Assembly: GCA_001695595.3 (NCBI GenBank)
Contig: MBPM02000075.1
Location: 327,768-391,767, forward strand
From: Plasmopara viticola
Taxonomy: Eukaryota; Oomycota; Peronosporomycetes; Peronosporales; Peronosporaceae
DNA length: 64,000 nucleotides
Reading direction: 5' to 3'
In this document: piece after piece, positions 13,613-25,355 of the stretch
Layout of the letters: every line of letters begins with the position of its first letter
Numbering within the stretch: the stretch's first letter is position 1
Program-made: the position numbers and the translations under genes
Notes under the pieces: model-generated
What the model was told of the DNA's origin: nothing
Seen by the model: only the letters and a program-made list of their open reading frames with translations
Database searches by the model: none

Positions 13613-15655
13613 GTCTGATACATATTGTACACTTACACTTCGCTGACTTTAGTGGTCGTTGACGGATGAAACAAATCAAAGATAGAACGCGGCTGACCTA
13701 CTACGCAAGTAGATCATTGTCCAACAAATGCGTGAGCCATAGTTGCGCAATAAGTGAGAACCCATCAAGTCGATTGCATTGGGCTTTCTACGATCGTATG
13801 CTTCTAGTAGTTGGAATGGATGGGGCTACCGACCTGGTCATATACTTTTGGTCTTCCCATAATCTTGGTACGGGTAGATCACACTTATTTTGACCGCGCA
13901 TCTAATTGAGTGTATCAAATGACGCTAAGTATTCAATCGATCGATCGTTTTTGACCCAGTTTTCCTTCTGGATAGTAGACTACCAATTTCATCAACGATT
14001 AACTTTTGGTATCGCATCGGCTCTTTGAACTCAACTATCGATGCCTTCGAGCGCTAAATACAGTGGTTGTAAGCGATGGCTACAAGCGTCTAGTAAATGT
14101 TTGCAAGAGAATGCATAATGACGACATGAACGACTTTTGGGCGTCAAGACACAGCGCACCAAGTCGACCTAAATGGAAAAATGACCATGATACCATGATA
14201 AACATGAAAAAAAATCGCTATAATATATTGCATTGAACAAAGCAAGGAGGGCTTATTGGAGTACAGGGCGAGCTATTCTGCAAAACATCTTCACTGGCTT
14301 TTTTTTTGTAAGAGTCAAGGAAAATTGTCTCTTCCATGTGAAAACAGCTTACAATCAAGGCTACGATCGTGCCCGAGAGGCTGAAAATGAACTCAAGCGC
14401 TAAGCCGCCTTTGGCCGCGATGTCCTTCATCTCACCCACGCGCCACAACTTGATCTCTTTGCGGTACCTCCCGTAGTCAGAGGTGGCTTGTCAGATGTCG
14501 ACGCGGTCCCATTGTTTTGTAGTAGAAGATTTGATGACAAAGGAGACTCATTAAGCCCCGTAGGGCCACAGTGTAGCCGAGTTCAGGGCGTCGTCACGCG
14601 CACCGGCGGGACTTTAAGCTTCGACATGACCAATGACGATTCAAGGTTTTTCCAAAACCGCTCAAAGTCATAATCACGAGACAAGTACCGATTCTGAGTG
14701 TATCAAATCAAATTAGCCCCTAGAGTGAGTACTATCAAATTATTTGATATGTTCATGCAAAACACGCAAAAAGCATATATTTTGTGTACCTGTACTAAAG
14801 ACGACGCTGACTTGCTGACTGTAGTTTTGACACAATGAAAGCTACAAATGCCGATTTAAACTTGAGCGGTACGAAAATGGAAGTTGGTCGAAGATTTAAA
14901 GGTTTTCAGCCAAACAAAGTTCTCGTCCGCTCGCACTGAGAAGAATTTGCATTGTAGCAGATAAAGTCTAGTTTTTAGTTGTTGTCAAGCTTACTGTGAC
15001 GTATAGTATTTAAATTAGAGACTGTATAAAGCATGGCCATAGATGACTGTATGGTACGGTCACCCGAGACCATATAGTCGAGTGAAGTCGTATAGCCGTA
15101 TGCTGTACGATCAAATTACAAAACACCATTTGAATGTCAGATTTGTTGCTGTCAAGGCCATCTTCGAATTCAACAGCTGTGTAGCCTACAATAGAAACGC
15201 TTGCGGCGTCGTCCTTGAGCAAATTCACCGTCTTGGAAGTATTTTTTGCATATAAGTCCGTGCGCTGAATTTTGAACGTCTTCTGAAGACAAGTCCAATG
15301 CACGATAAAAGTCTAAGATGATAAAGCGATATTTGCACTATAACCTATTCCACTCTTTTTACACAATCCTTATCCCCCCTCCCCACACTATTAGAAACAG
15401 AAAAACAAAAATTTAATTTTTAATAAGCCCCATCCTATGGTATCGATGGGTAGAAAACACTGAAGCACAAATCCATAACAATTTCAATCATCAACATAGT
15501 TTCAGATGCAGAAAATCAACACAAGATATGTTTTCTTAGATGGTTGGTCTTTATCGAGATGTAACATAAATGGCAACAAATAGCTACCACTACGCGATGA
15601 AGTTATTACAGTATCTTTTTGTAACAAGATTACAAAATATAAATCAGTCGTAACA
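13613..15655. repeat. Left arm of a 2 kb inverted repeat
   Basis: The sequence from about 13,613 to 15,655 reappears as its reverse complement at about 16,047-18,090, with scattered mismatches and small indels. Matching landmarks include ORFs starting MVSHRLFELNY at 14,006 (plus) and 17,694 (minus), and MTVWYGHPRPYSRVKSY at 15,043 (plus) and 16,656 (minus). Neither ORF resembles a family I know, and both are probably incidental. The inner 200 bp match the non-coding end of the PLV derivatives at 28.2 kb. Confidence 0.93.
14336..14671 (-). pseudogene. CAF-1 p60 5' fragment in the left palindrome arm
   Basis: On the minus strand from 14,671 the DNA matches the start of the CAF-1 p60 gene at 45,273, including its ATG region and the coding stretch for VGEMKDIAAKGG and LEFIFSLSG. 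Homology ends shortly after the position of the second WD repeat. The frame is broken early, so this is a non-functional fragment. About 90 bp of CAF-1 5' flank (aaacacgcaaaaa) is carried along at 14,690-14,780. Confidence 0.85.
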
Positions 15656-16046
15656 GAACCTCGACAAGCAGCTGACAGATTTCGATTAAAGAGAGGACCG
15701 AAAACCGTTGCTAATTCTTATGACGTGTATTCGTTCGGCTTATCTTTGAATGATAGACATTTATTCTTGATAGATACATATCCAAACCTCCAACTAAAGT
15801 GTTGCTTATCGTTTTCACCAGCTCACTCAATGGACTCGTTCTTATGTTCTCCCCGACGCACGATATAGCTATCGTCTCGAGCTTGAAAGTTGCTGTCTTA
15901 AGCGTTTGATATTCGAGTTTTTGTACCATCGACATTTTATTCTTAGACTTTCTCAGAATTTTTTTTTAATCTATTCCAAAATCATATATGGGGTATGCTT
16001 GTATATTGTATAGAAGAAAATACAAGATCACAATTTAATCAATGCA
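15656..16046. other. Palindrome spacer, unrecognised
   Basis: About 390 bp separate the inverted arms. A minus-strand ORF of 74 codons (15,711-15,935) is present but resembles nothing I recognise. Otherwise I see nothing here. Confidence 0.6.
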
Positions 16047-18090
16047 CGACTGATTCATATTTGTAATCTTTTTACAAAAGATACTGTGAACACTTTATCG
16101 CGTAGTGGTAGCTATTTGTTAACATGTGTGTTGCATCTACATTAAGACCAATCATCTGAGTAAACATATGTTGTGTTGATTTTCTGCATCCGTAATTATG
16201 TTGATGATTTAAATTGTTATGGTTTTGTGCTTCAGTGTTTCCTACCCATCGATACCATAAAAGGGGGCTTATTAAAAATTGGATTTTTACTTTTTCTGTT
16301 TCTAATAGTGTAGGGACGGGGGGATAAGGAGTGTGTGAAAGAGTGGAATAGAGTGGAATAGGTTATAGTGCAAATGCCGCTATAACATCATATTTGAAAA
16401 TGGACTTGTCTTCATAAGACATTCGTTTTTCAGCGCACGGTCTTACATGCAAAAACCTACTTCCAAGACGGTGGATTTGCTCAAAGACGACGCCGCGTCC
16501 GAATCTATTGTAGGCCACACAGCTGTTGGATCCGAAGATGGCCTTAGTAGCAACAAATCTAACATGCAAATGGTGTTTTGTAATTCGATCGTACAGCATA
16601 CGGTCATACGACTTCACTCGACTATATGGTCTCGGGTGACCGTACCATACAGTCATCTATAGCCATGCTCTTTACAGTCGCTAATTTGAATAAATACTAT
16701 ACGTCATAGTAATCTTGAAAACAATCAAGAAGTAGACTTTATCTGCTACAATCCAGTACCTTCTCAGTGCAAACGAACGAGAATTTTTTTACCGCGAACC
16801 TTTAAATCTTTTGACCAACTTCCATTATCGTACTGCTCAAGTTTAAAATCGGCATTTGCAGCTTTCTTTGTGTCGAAACTACAGTTAGCAAGTCAGCGTC
16901 GTCTTTAGTACAGGTACACAAAATATATGCTTTTTGCGTGTTTTGCACGAACATATCAAATAATTTGATAGTACTCAATCTAGGGGCTAATTTGCTTTGA
17001 TACACTCAGGATCGGTGCTTGTCATGTGATTATGACTTTGAGTGGTTTTGGAAAAACCTTGAATCGTCATTGGTCATGTCGAAGCTTAAAGTTTCTCCGG
17101 TGCGCGTGGCGACGCCCTGAACTCGGCTACACTGTGGCCCTACGGGGCTTAATGAGTCTCCTTTGTCATCAAATCTTCTACTACAAAACAATGGGACCGC
17201 GACGACATCTGACAAGCCACTTCTGACTACGGGAGGTACCGCAAAGAGATCAAGTTGTGGCGCATGGGTGAGATGAAGGACATCGCAGCCAAAGGCGGCT
17301 TAGCGCTTGAGTTCATTTTCAGCCTCTCGGGCACGATCGTAGCCTTGATTGTAAGCTGTTTTCACATGGAAGAAACAATTTTCCTTGACTCTTACAAAAA
17401 AGCCAGTGAAGATGTTTTGCAGAATAGCTCGCCCTGTACTCCAATTAGCCCTCCTTGCTTTGTTCAATGCAATATATTATAGCGATTTTTTTTCATGTTT
17501 ATCATGGTGTCATGGTCAACTTTCCATTTAAGTCGACTTGGTGCGCTGTGTCTTGACGCCCAAAAGTCGTTCATGTCGTCATTATGCATTCTCTTGCTAA
17601 CATTTACTAGACGCTTGTAGCCATCGCTTACAACCACTGTATTTAGCGCTCGAAGGTATCGATAGTTGAGTTCAAAGAGCCGATGCGATACCAAAAGTTA
17701 ATCGTTGATGAAATTGGTAGTCTACTATCCAGAAGGAAAACTGGGTCAAAAACGATCGATCGATTGAATACTTAGCGTCATTTGATACACTCAATTAGAT
17801 GCGCGGTCAAAATAAGTGTGATCTACCCGTACCAAGATTATGGGAAGACCAAAAGTATATGACCAGGTCGGTAGCCCCATCCATTCCAACTACTAGAAGC
17901 ATACGATCGTAGAAAGCCCAATGCAATCGTCTTGATGGGACCTCACTTATTGCGCAACTATGGCTCACGCATTAGTTGGACAATGATCTACTTGCGCAGT
18001 AGGTCAGCCGCGTTCTATCTTCGATTTGTTTCACCCGTCAACGACCACTAAAGTCAGCAAAGTGTAAGTATACAATATGTATCACGGCTA
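16047..18090. repeat. Right arm of the 2 kb inverted repeat
   Basis: Reverse complement of 13,613-15,655. The outer end (tgtaagtatacaatatgta) pairs with acatattgtacacttacac at 13,618. The arm also carries the inverted CAF-1 p60 fragment. About 220 bp of unrelated sequence (18,091-18,312) separates it from direct repeat A, and I see no gene in that gap. Confidence 0.93.
17032..17372 (+). pseudogene. CAF-1 p60 5' fragment in the right palindrome arm
   Basis: Mirror copy of the fragment at 14.3-14.7 kb, with the original start codon position at 17,032. The coding remnant (MGEMKDIAAKGG, LEFIFSLSG) is in a different frame from the start codon, as in the other arm. The disabling changes therefore predate formation of the palindrome or were homogenised between arms. 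Confidence 0.85.
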
Positions 18091-18312
18091 ACCTGTATTT
18101 GACAATGCATCGATCTCTTCATGGCGGTTTACCCGTTATAGCCTGACGTCTGGTCTTGTCAAAAAAAATTATCAATCATCTACAAGTCTGCTACGGTTTC
18201 AGCTTCACGCGCGATGCTTTTCACGTAATTAAGGCAATCTCGAGCGTCAATGGAGCAATGTTTGATAAGGTATGCTCGATTTTGCTTCTATTTTTCAGGA
18301 AATGAATCATGG

Positions 18313-19131
18313 CTTGCACCACGATTCACAGTCCTTATATCATCAATAAAGACAGAGGAGGGTAAATAAGCTCTCTAAAGAAGGAAAATTCCCTCGTGAT
18401 TACCTTGACAGAATTTTCCAGGACTCTGCCGAACCGTGGGTTCTGCTTGAAGTTGCGGCATCGTCAACAGACCTTCTTTGATGCTTTGTTCAGACCATCT
18501 TTTAACTTGTTTTTCACCTTTCCATTTGTGTGACGCTATTGGTACAATCCGAGTTTTCAGGCCAACAACAGTGTAACATATCGGCTCTCGTAAGCTTTTC
18601 GAGGCCTTAATCTCACGTTGTAAGCCGACAAAAGGGAAGGTCTAAGCTTCGGGAAAGAAGGTTAATGAAGTTCTTCTCTATGTTCTCGTCTTTTTTTTCG
18701 TAAGCTTGGTCCGTTGGTTGATCCAACCTGACAGGTCGTAGGATAGATGGTGTGCGTTGGAACAAAGTCTACTTTAGACTGCGTGCGGTGTACGCAACCG
18801 ACTAGTTAGCTACTGTGTAGCTATAAGCACCCTTACTATATGAGACTTGACTACTTCCGATAGCAGGTAGAGTGCGATCACGTTTTCCGCCTAAGCTCAA
18901 CTCTTGGTCGACATGTAGCTTACGGGGTCTGTGTGGGACAAAACATTTATTTACCACAAGAACATTGGCCAATCGTGTAGATTATAAAACTTTAATGCTT
19001 GATCCTTTATTTTCTACTTTCCTTACGATCTTTCTAAAATGGACACCCATTCTGAAGCCTCTGTAGAAGTGGGTGCGAATCGGGCGCTATACAGAATCGA
19101 GTGTAGCACAAAATACTTATATGCTTTGTCT
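18313..19131. repeat. Direct repeat A, right copy
   Basis: Same orientation as 12,828-13,612 and slightly longer because of small insertions near 18,960 and 19,050. It ends at tatgctttgtctgg. A 64-codon ORF at 18,872 has no recognisable similarity. Confidence 0.75.
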
Positions 19132-22100
19132 GGTGAAGATTTTGTGTCCATAAATTTGAAGATTTTCTGACAGGATCCGTTCTGTTAATTAGAGCAAAGT
19201 TCATTGCATAAAAGCGACAGCTGCGAAGTCTTTGTTGCGATAGACGAAAGTTGAGACCGCGACAAGCCTCTTTTACATGCATCATATCTTTTAATTTGAT
19301 CTTTTAATCATACGTTTCTCGCCCTTGGAGCTAAACAGGCATTAGTAGGATGGTCAAGGATTGTGATTGTGTCGACGATCAAGTCGGATGACTTGATCAG
19401 GTCCAACTATTTGATAATGGCAAGCCAATTATCGGACTGGGATAGAGGAAGAATGAAGGATTGTGCGACAATAAATTTTTAACAGCATTTATTATTTTAA
19501 GGACCGAAAGTTGTCCCTTTCCAGCTCCAATTCGATAATGGCTTGACCCGAATTAGCCTCTAGTTCACTGTCTTGATCGCATTTACAATACTTGCACAAA
19601 ATGTGTTACAAGCGTTGTTGTGAACTTTATTGCTTGTGAGCTAATAAAAAAGTAATTGCTCATTCTATGTAGTCTGAACGTACTGAAGCTGCTCAGGAAG
19701 GATTTCTCACCCTTTTTTCCAACAAAGAGAGCATTTGAACATATGGTAATCAATTTACGAAGTAATTGCTATATGTAGCACAAATGGTCCCGCCACTAGC
19801 TTCTCCTTGCTCCAATCTCCAGCAAGAAAAAAAGTCAATCTTTGCTCAGTCTAATGTCGACTTAAAGGGTCTGCCGCTTCCAAATACGCCGCTACTCTAT
19901 ACTCAAATCCATTGTTCGCTGGCCATACAGTGGTGCAAAGGATCCACAGAGAAGGCCTTGTGCGTAGCAAAAGATGACAGACTGCCAGTAATGATCTCAC
20001 TGTTAAATAAATAGCCGATATGAAAAAATGGTTTTAACAGTACCACAAGATGTGCATATCGCAATCCTTTCGATGCCTGCAGCGATTCGCTGTAGGTGAT
20101 TATCGTGCCCGGTCCTCAAGCTGCTCACAGAGACTTAAGCGACAACTCTCCGTCTTAATACTGCCTCCGTTAACTATGGGTTGAGTGCTGCTTTTTAAGG
20201 GATCGAATTCTATGTCAAATAAGCTGACTCAAACATCATTCTTCTTGAGGATCACTATAAAGTCGTAGAACTCTCTTTGCCGTAACACAAACTACTCGGC
20301 TTTCATCGTACCGCAAGGTGTATGGTCTATACCGACCGGCTAGTGTATGTTTGACCTGGAAGCGTAGGACAGAAATTACAGCTTAGCTTTTTACCAAGTC
20401 AGCAAAACATCATACAATCTTTTTGTATCATCCATCATACTGAATTGTGACTTAGCACTATCGACTTCTAACACACCACACGTCCGACAAACGTGTGGCT
20501 AGGCTGCTACTCGGTAAAAAGCAGAGCTTGCGACTAGAACGTGACCATGATAAGCGACTCATACCAATAATTACACTATACAATTAATGATCTCAGCAAT
20601 TAGTTATGGTAGCACAAGTCGTTACGAGCATTACTTTGCTTAGTGACAGAATGGCAAGCGTCAGCGTGAAGATAAGTCTATCGTATGGTGCAGGACTCGA
20701 ACGACAAATGGTGCAAGTGCGTTAAGCTTGGTCATTGAGCGGAGGCTGATCGAGCAACTTCGTTTCGTTGCAAGCTTCACGACCTTAGCAAAAATATGTT
20801 AAGTCCAGAAGGGAGAAAGCAAGTCCTTGCTTAAAAGCTAGCTCAAGACATTTTATATGAATGACTGAGACACTAAGCCGCATTGTTTATCAAGCTTTAC
20901 TGGCATAAATGCTAATTGAAAAGCAGACAAATAAAATTCTCGACAGTGCTTCGACGCATGCTATTCTGATGCAAATTTTTTTTGTTGATTTTAACAAAAC
21001 AATAGACTTCACTAGCTCGGCTGCTTGAGAATGATGTCGTGCTTGAATTTCACAGACAAGAAGAGCGAGTGATAGTTCCAAAAGCAAAGTTGAACCAAAA
21101 TTTGCTAAGAGAAACATTTCTCACTAAGGTATAGCTCAAACGCTGCTGTACTGATCTGATGCAATCAGTGCATGGAGGAACTCGCTTCCTTTTACTGAGT
21201 GGTGGATGTAGACGGGAGCAAGCTTGACTATCACACGCACGACGAGATTTCGGTAGACAGGATAGATGTCTGACGAGAGAAAAGCAGTGTAAATTGCGAA
21301 CATTCGCAGAATTAGGCTCTGCTTTCGCATAGGAATAAATGCGAACGGAGATGCGTGAAATCACTTTACTTACCATTTAACAACGGAAGAAGAATGTATG
21401 GTCATCAAATGCGGTCTCTACGGCACGCAATTGACGGCTGTGGATGATGCATTGTTCCTCACAAATTAAGTGGATGAGGGTTTAAGAGCAAGTGTTGCCT
21501 TCATCATGATTGACTTGGACATTTCGACCCTGGATAGCTTATTAAGGAATTTCATCCCTGACATTTGAGATACCAAGAAAAGACGAAATGTTTGATAAGA
21601 CATGTTCCAATCTAAGATATTGTTTTTTGATCAAGATATTTGGACCGTTTAGCAGACTTGAAAAAGCTTTTTTTGGGTCGAATTTTCAATCGACAAGATC
21701 TTTTAGCTACATCACATCTAAATGTGTAGTTTCTCACGGTTTACAAACGTACATCATCTTTCCTTACATTGGCCAAATTGTCGACCAGTATTGTAAACAC
21801 TATGACACAGTATTCTGATGACTTGATCCCTGAGGCTGCCAATAATTTGTGCCTTTTCAAATAGAAGTCCAGTTTATATGCACACGACACAAAAGCGTCA
21901 AATTGGTACAAATGATAGTGAGTTCAATCCAGCCTAAGATCCCTTTCCTTTGCTCTATAATAGGATTTTTATTTAGCCTTTTTGTACAATCGTCACAGGA
22001 AGAAGCATGTATGATGCATTCTTCGACTTCAGCGTATTGCGCAAAATGCCCCAAACATCTATTTTACAAATGAATGGGCGACAAGCATTGAATTATCTGC

Positions 22101-22290
22101 TTAAGTTTTAGTCAGCTCCTCGCCTTCGTGACAAACAATCACGCAGATCGAAAAGCGTGATAGACCAAGGGGGGGCCTGCAACACCTTTTCTAATGCGGA
22201 ATGTTTCGCACCAGCTGCAGGACGCCTTGCACCGGCTTACTGAGTAGTCATTATTAATAAACGATTTACTTGTTTCAAGCATACCACATG
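19132..22290. other. Gene-free stretch, nothing recognised
   Basis: About 3.1 kb of AT-rich sequence. The longest open frames are about 108 codons (21,050-21,376, minus) and 96 codons or fewer elsewhere. None shows a domain, signal peptide or repeat pattern I recognise. It may be degraded transposon sequence. Confidence 0.5.
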
Positions 22291-22299
22291 TTCCAACCA

Positions 22300-22565
22300 T
22301 GTACGGTAGCAACAGTAACGTGAAGTAGCTTGTATTTTATGCACTCAAATACTTTAATAGCATGTATTAGTAGTACCACCACCGACACGCGGTTTTCCCC
22401 TTTGTTTGGCTTGAAGCTGTCTTTAAAGGACTTTGGGTTCTTGATCCACAACAACGGAAGCAGGTGCAAAAAGCCTTCCGGGTGTCTATGTTCATCGAGC
22501 GTCACAACTTCCGCGCCGCTTCTATCCAACCACACGTGTTTCAATGAGATCGGCCCGGCCAGCAA
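22300..22565 (-). pseudogene. CRN N-terminal remnant downstream of the chimera
   Basis: The minus strand encodes a partial CRN header, VWLDRSGAEVVTLDEH then LLWIKNPKSF, and a decayed HVLVVVP position (VSVVVL). It lies about 50 bp beyond the former CRN stop. Equivalent remnants follow the CRN genes at 38.2 kb and 45.6 kb in the same relative position, so it is a conserved tail of the CRN unit. It lacks a start and a C-terminal domain. Confidence 0.75.
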
Positions 22566-22599
22566 ACAGTCCTGTCACCGTCCACGATAATGAAATTGA

Positions 22600-24007
22600 A
22601 TTCGCTATGGCGGACTTTTGAAATGTTCATAATGCCAGGAAATAGCACTTTCATCTTTTATTCCAGTGTGAGCCTTTTTGACGAGAAGTCATCGAAGTTA
22701 TACCCTTGGAAAATCGCCTTTGTTTTGGCCAACTGAGCTTGATGGTACAAACGGCGCCTAAAAGGACGTAGTATTGACCCGCTGAAAAACGAAGTGCCTT
22801 ATCATCCAATTGCGCGCACATTGAACTGCGGTGCATTTGGATCGTAGATGGGACTTGTGCTTGTCCTCCAATATGCTGGTACGAATCCAACTCTAAGTAC
22901 AACCCATTGCTGTTGGTTTAAGCTGTCTACGAGCAGCTACGCCTTAATCGTTGAATTGAAAATCTTTAATGTGGACTGATCGTTCTCGTCGACAAGGAAC
23001 GCAACGTCGATGTCATCGAAGGAGCTTGCGATCGGTTCGAACAAGAGCAATCTGTCTCTCACATCGTCAATATCCTTGATTTGCACAAAATTACCTTTGA
23101 GGGGATCGTGTTCTCGTTGGAAAATATGAGACGCAATCGCAACAGAACTCGAAAGACCAACATTCATCACCATGCAAAGAAGCACCGAGCCGCCGTTCTA
23201 ATTTTTCCCACAATCACGTTTAAAGTCCTTCACTGATTTCTGCTTCAGCTTTTGCGTTCTCGAATCCGTTGTACTGGGAACGTTCGAGAACGTGTGTTAG
23301 GATAACGTAGCAGCAATTGCTGCGTATGCAAAGGAAGTGTAGTCTTCGGCCGGAACCACCACCAGCATGCTAATTTCGCCTTCGTTTGGCTCAAATCCCT
23401 CTCCAAAGTAGTTGAGTTCTTGATAATCCCAAAGAATCCATGTGCGTAATGAATCCGTCGTATGACGAATAGTAGCCCGAGTAATAGCCAAAGGCTTTGC
23501 CACCGTATCCTTTGTCGTAACTATAGTAGTCATTGCCGTGGCCGTAGTTGTCATTGTCGTGGCCGCAGTAGTCGTTGCCGTAGCCGTAGATGTCATTGCC
23601 GTGGCCGTAGTAATCATGGCTGTAGTCGTCGTGGTCCTTGCCGTATTTGCTGAAGCCGCTGTGTTCCTTTTGCACGTAGCTCTTGTGGCTGTTGTTGTCG
23701 TCCTTGCAGACGTAAGCGTCGTTGCCGTAGTCCTTGCGATCATAGTCGTCTTTGCCGTAGCTGTAGTCTGATGACTCGGTGGCCTTGCATTTATCGTCTT
23801 CCAGGCGCCGACGATAGTGCAATGCACATGTCATGGTGCCCAATTCGGTGGTCACGATCGTGCTTGGGCGGGTGGTGACCGTAATCCTTGTAGGAGCCAA
23901 GTTGTCGACGAGGAGCGATTTCCCGCTGGAGCACCTCGGGCATCGATCGATTGCAGGATGGAGGCACTGACGTATAGGCCTAGCACTGCAAGCAAATTAA
24001 ACTGCAT
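22600..24007 (-). pseudogene. YGH-rich secreted protein fused to CRN C-terminal part (broken copy 2)
   Basis: The ATG at 24,007 begins a signal-peptide-like sequence (MQFNLLAVLGLYVSASILQS). The Tyr/Gly/His/Asp-rich domain is open at 23,391-23,900 and joins CRN sequence at THMDSLG near 23,430. The following CRN pieces are in shifting frames: EGEISMLVVVP near 23,370, the HNH-like part at 23,185-22,937 and the C-terminal segment at 22,902-22,651. Unlike copy 1 it keeps the CRN end, so the chimera once carried the full CRN C-terminus. The HNH-like segment has lost its Asn (VRDRLLL instead of VRNGLLL). Several frameshifts make it non-functional. Confidence 0.8.
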
Positions 24008-24840
24008 CGTGGCCGCGCATATGCTTGACTTAAATGGATGTGTTTGCTAGTAGTTGATTGCTGAGAAGAAGGCGAATTGAAAAGTAAGAGAGCGCAATAT
24101 TTTAAAAGAGCTTCGTACTTGATGTGACGCTTGCAAATCGCTTGCGAATTGAAGCGAGACGGCAAGAAAAATCACTCGCGAGTCTCTTTCAGCATCTTGA
24201 GTGAGCTCTGTATATGATGATCGACCGAAGTGACAAGGCAGGAGAATTTGCAAGAGAATGACATATTTCTAGAGCCGATTGACATAGGTACTTTAATTAT
24301 TGCCTAGAGAAATAAAACAGATGTTCAGCTGGCTGTCTTAATTCTTGGGGTAGTTCTATTTCTATGGTTAAATCTAGGTTTACGAAAATATCGCTGAAAA
24401 ATTATCATTTCTTAATCGTATACATGGAATACAATTCCTAAAAAATGCCTTTGCTTTCGAATATCTTGCAAACTGAAGCGAGACGGCAGGAGAATTCTCT
24501 TGCGAGTGTCTTTCAGTATCTCAAGAGCGCTTTGTATATGACGATCGACCGAAGTGACAGGGCAAGAGAATTTGCAAGAGAATGACAAATTTCTAAAAGG
24601 CGATTGACAAGGCTTCGTTAATCTTGTCTATCAAGAAAATTGAGGAAAAGCCATTCTCTCGCAAATTCTCTTGCCGTGTCGCTTCATCTCTCAAAAATAT
24701 TGAGAGAGAGTTATGATAAGTCCGTCAGCGCACACATTCAATAATCAGAATTCGATCATTTCTTGCTCCTTCACTTTCCATTTCGCCTTCTTCATAGCAG
24801 TCGACAACCAACAATTATAACCATTTGATTCGCGGCCAAG
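24008..24840. promoter_or_regulatory. Shared intergenic region of a divergent YGH gene pair (copy 2)
   Basis: Duplicate of 11,190-12,005 with the same two internal repeats of about 190 bp (from about 24,130 and 24,455). The last 120 bp before the plus-strand ATG are almost identical to the first copy (cattcaataatcagaattcg, tcgacaaccaacaattataa). A bidirectional promoter is inferred from arrangement only. Confidence 0.5.
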
Positions 24841-25355
24841 ATGCAGTTCAATATGCGTGCAGTGCTAGGCCTATACGTCAATACCTCCATCCTGCAATCG
24901 ATCGATGTCCGAGGTGCTCCAGCGGAAAATCGCTCCCGTCGACTAATGGGCTCCTACAAGGACTACGGTCACCACCCGCTCAAGCGCGATCGCGGGCCTG
25001 GAAGGCAATAAATCCATCGCCACCGAGTCATCAGACTACAGCTACGGTAAAGACGACTATGATCACAAGGACTACGGCCGCGATGCTTACGCGTACAAGG
25101 ACGACGAACACAGCCACAAGAGCTACAGGCACAAGGAACACAGCAAAGGATACGGCTACACCAAGTAAGGCAAGGACTACGACGGCTACAGCCCATTATT
25201 ACCACGGCCACGGCAACGACTACTACGCCCACGACAATGACAACTATATGGTAAGCAGCCTCAGTCTGATTATGATGAATCTAGATTTGGAAACACTCTA
25301 TTTCAGTGCCGCCCTCGTAAAAAATTGGCAGTGCAATTACAACTTGTGGGTGTGA
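24841..25355 (+). pseudogene. YGH-rich secreted protein gene, frameshifted (copy 4)
   Basis: The ATG at 24,841 begins MQFNMRAVLGLYVNTSILQS. This frame reaches a stop near 25,010. The YGH domain (SSDYSYGKDDYDHKDYGRDAY) lies one frame away from about 25,028 and meets an in-frame stop near 25,168. The 3' end is open to the standard tail (HDNDNYM...YNLWV) at 25,355. The tail shows the natural C-terminus of the family, which the chimeric copies lost when CRN sequence replaced it. Confidence 0.7.

Noticed and set aside
12828..19131. Direct repeats A as LTRs of a retrotransposon
   Set aside because: No TG/CA ends, primer-binding site, polypurine tract or pol domain seen; the interior is a palindrome with a host gene fragment.
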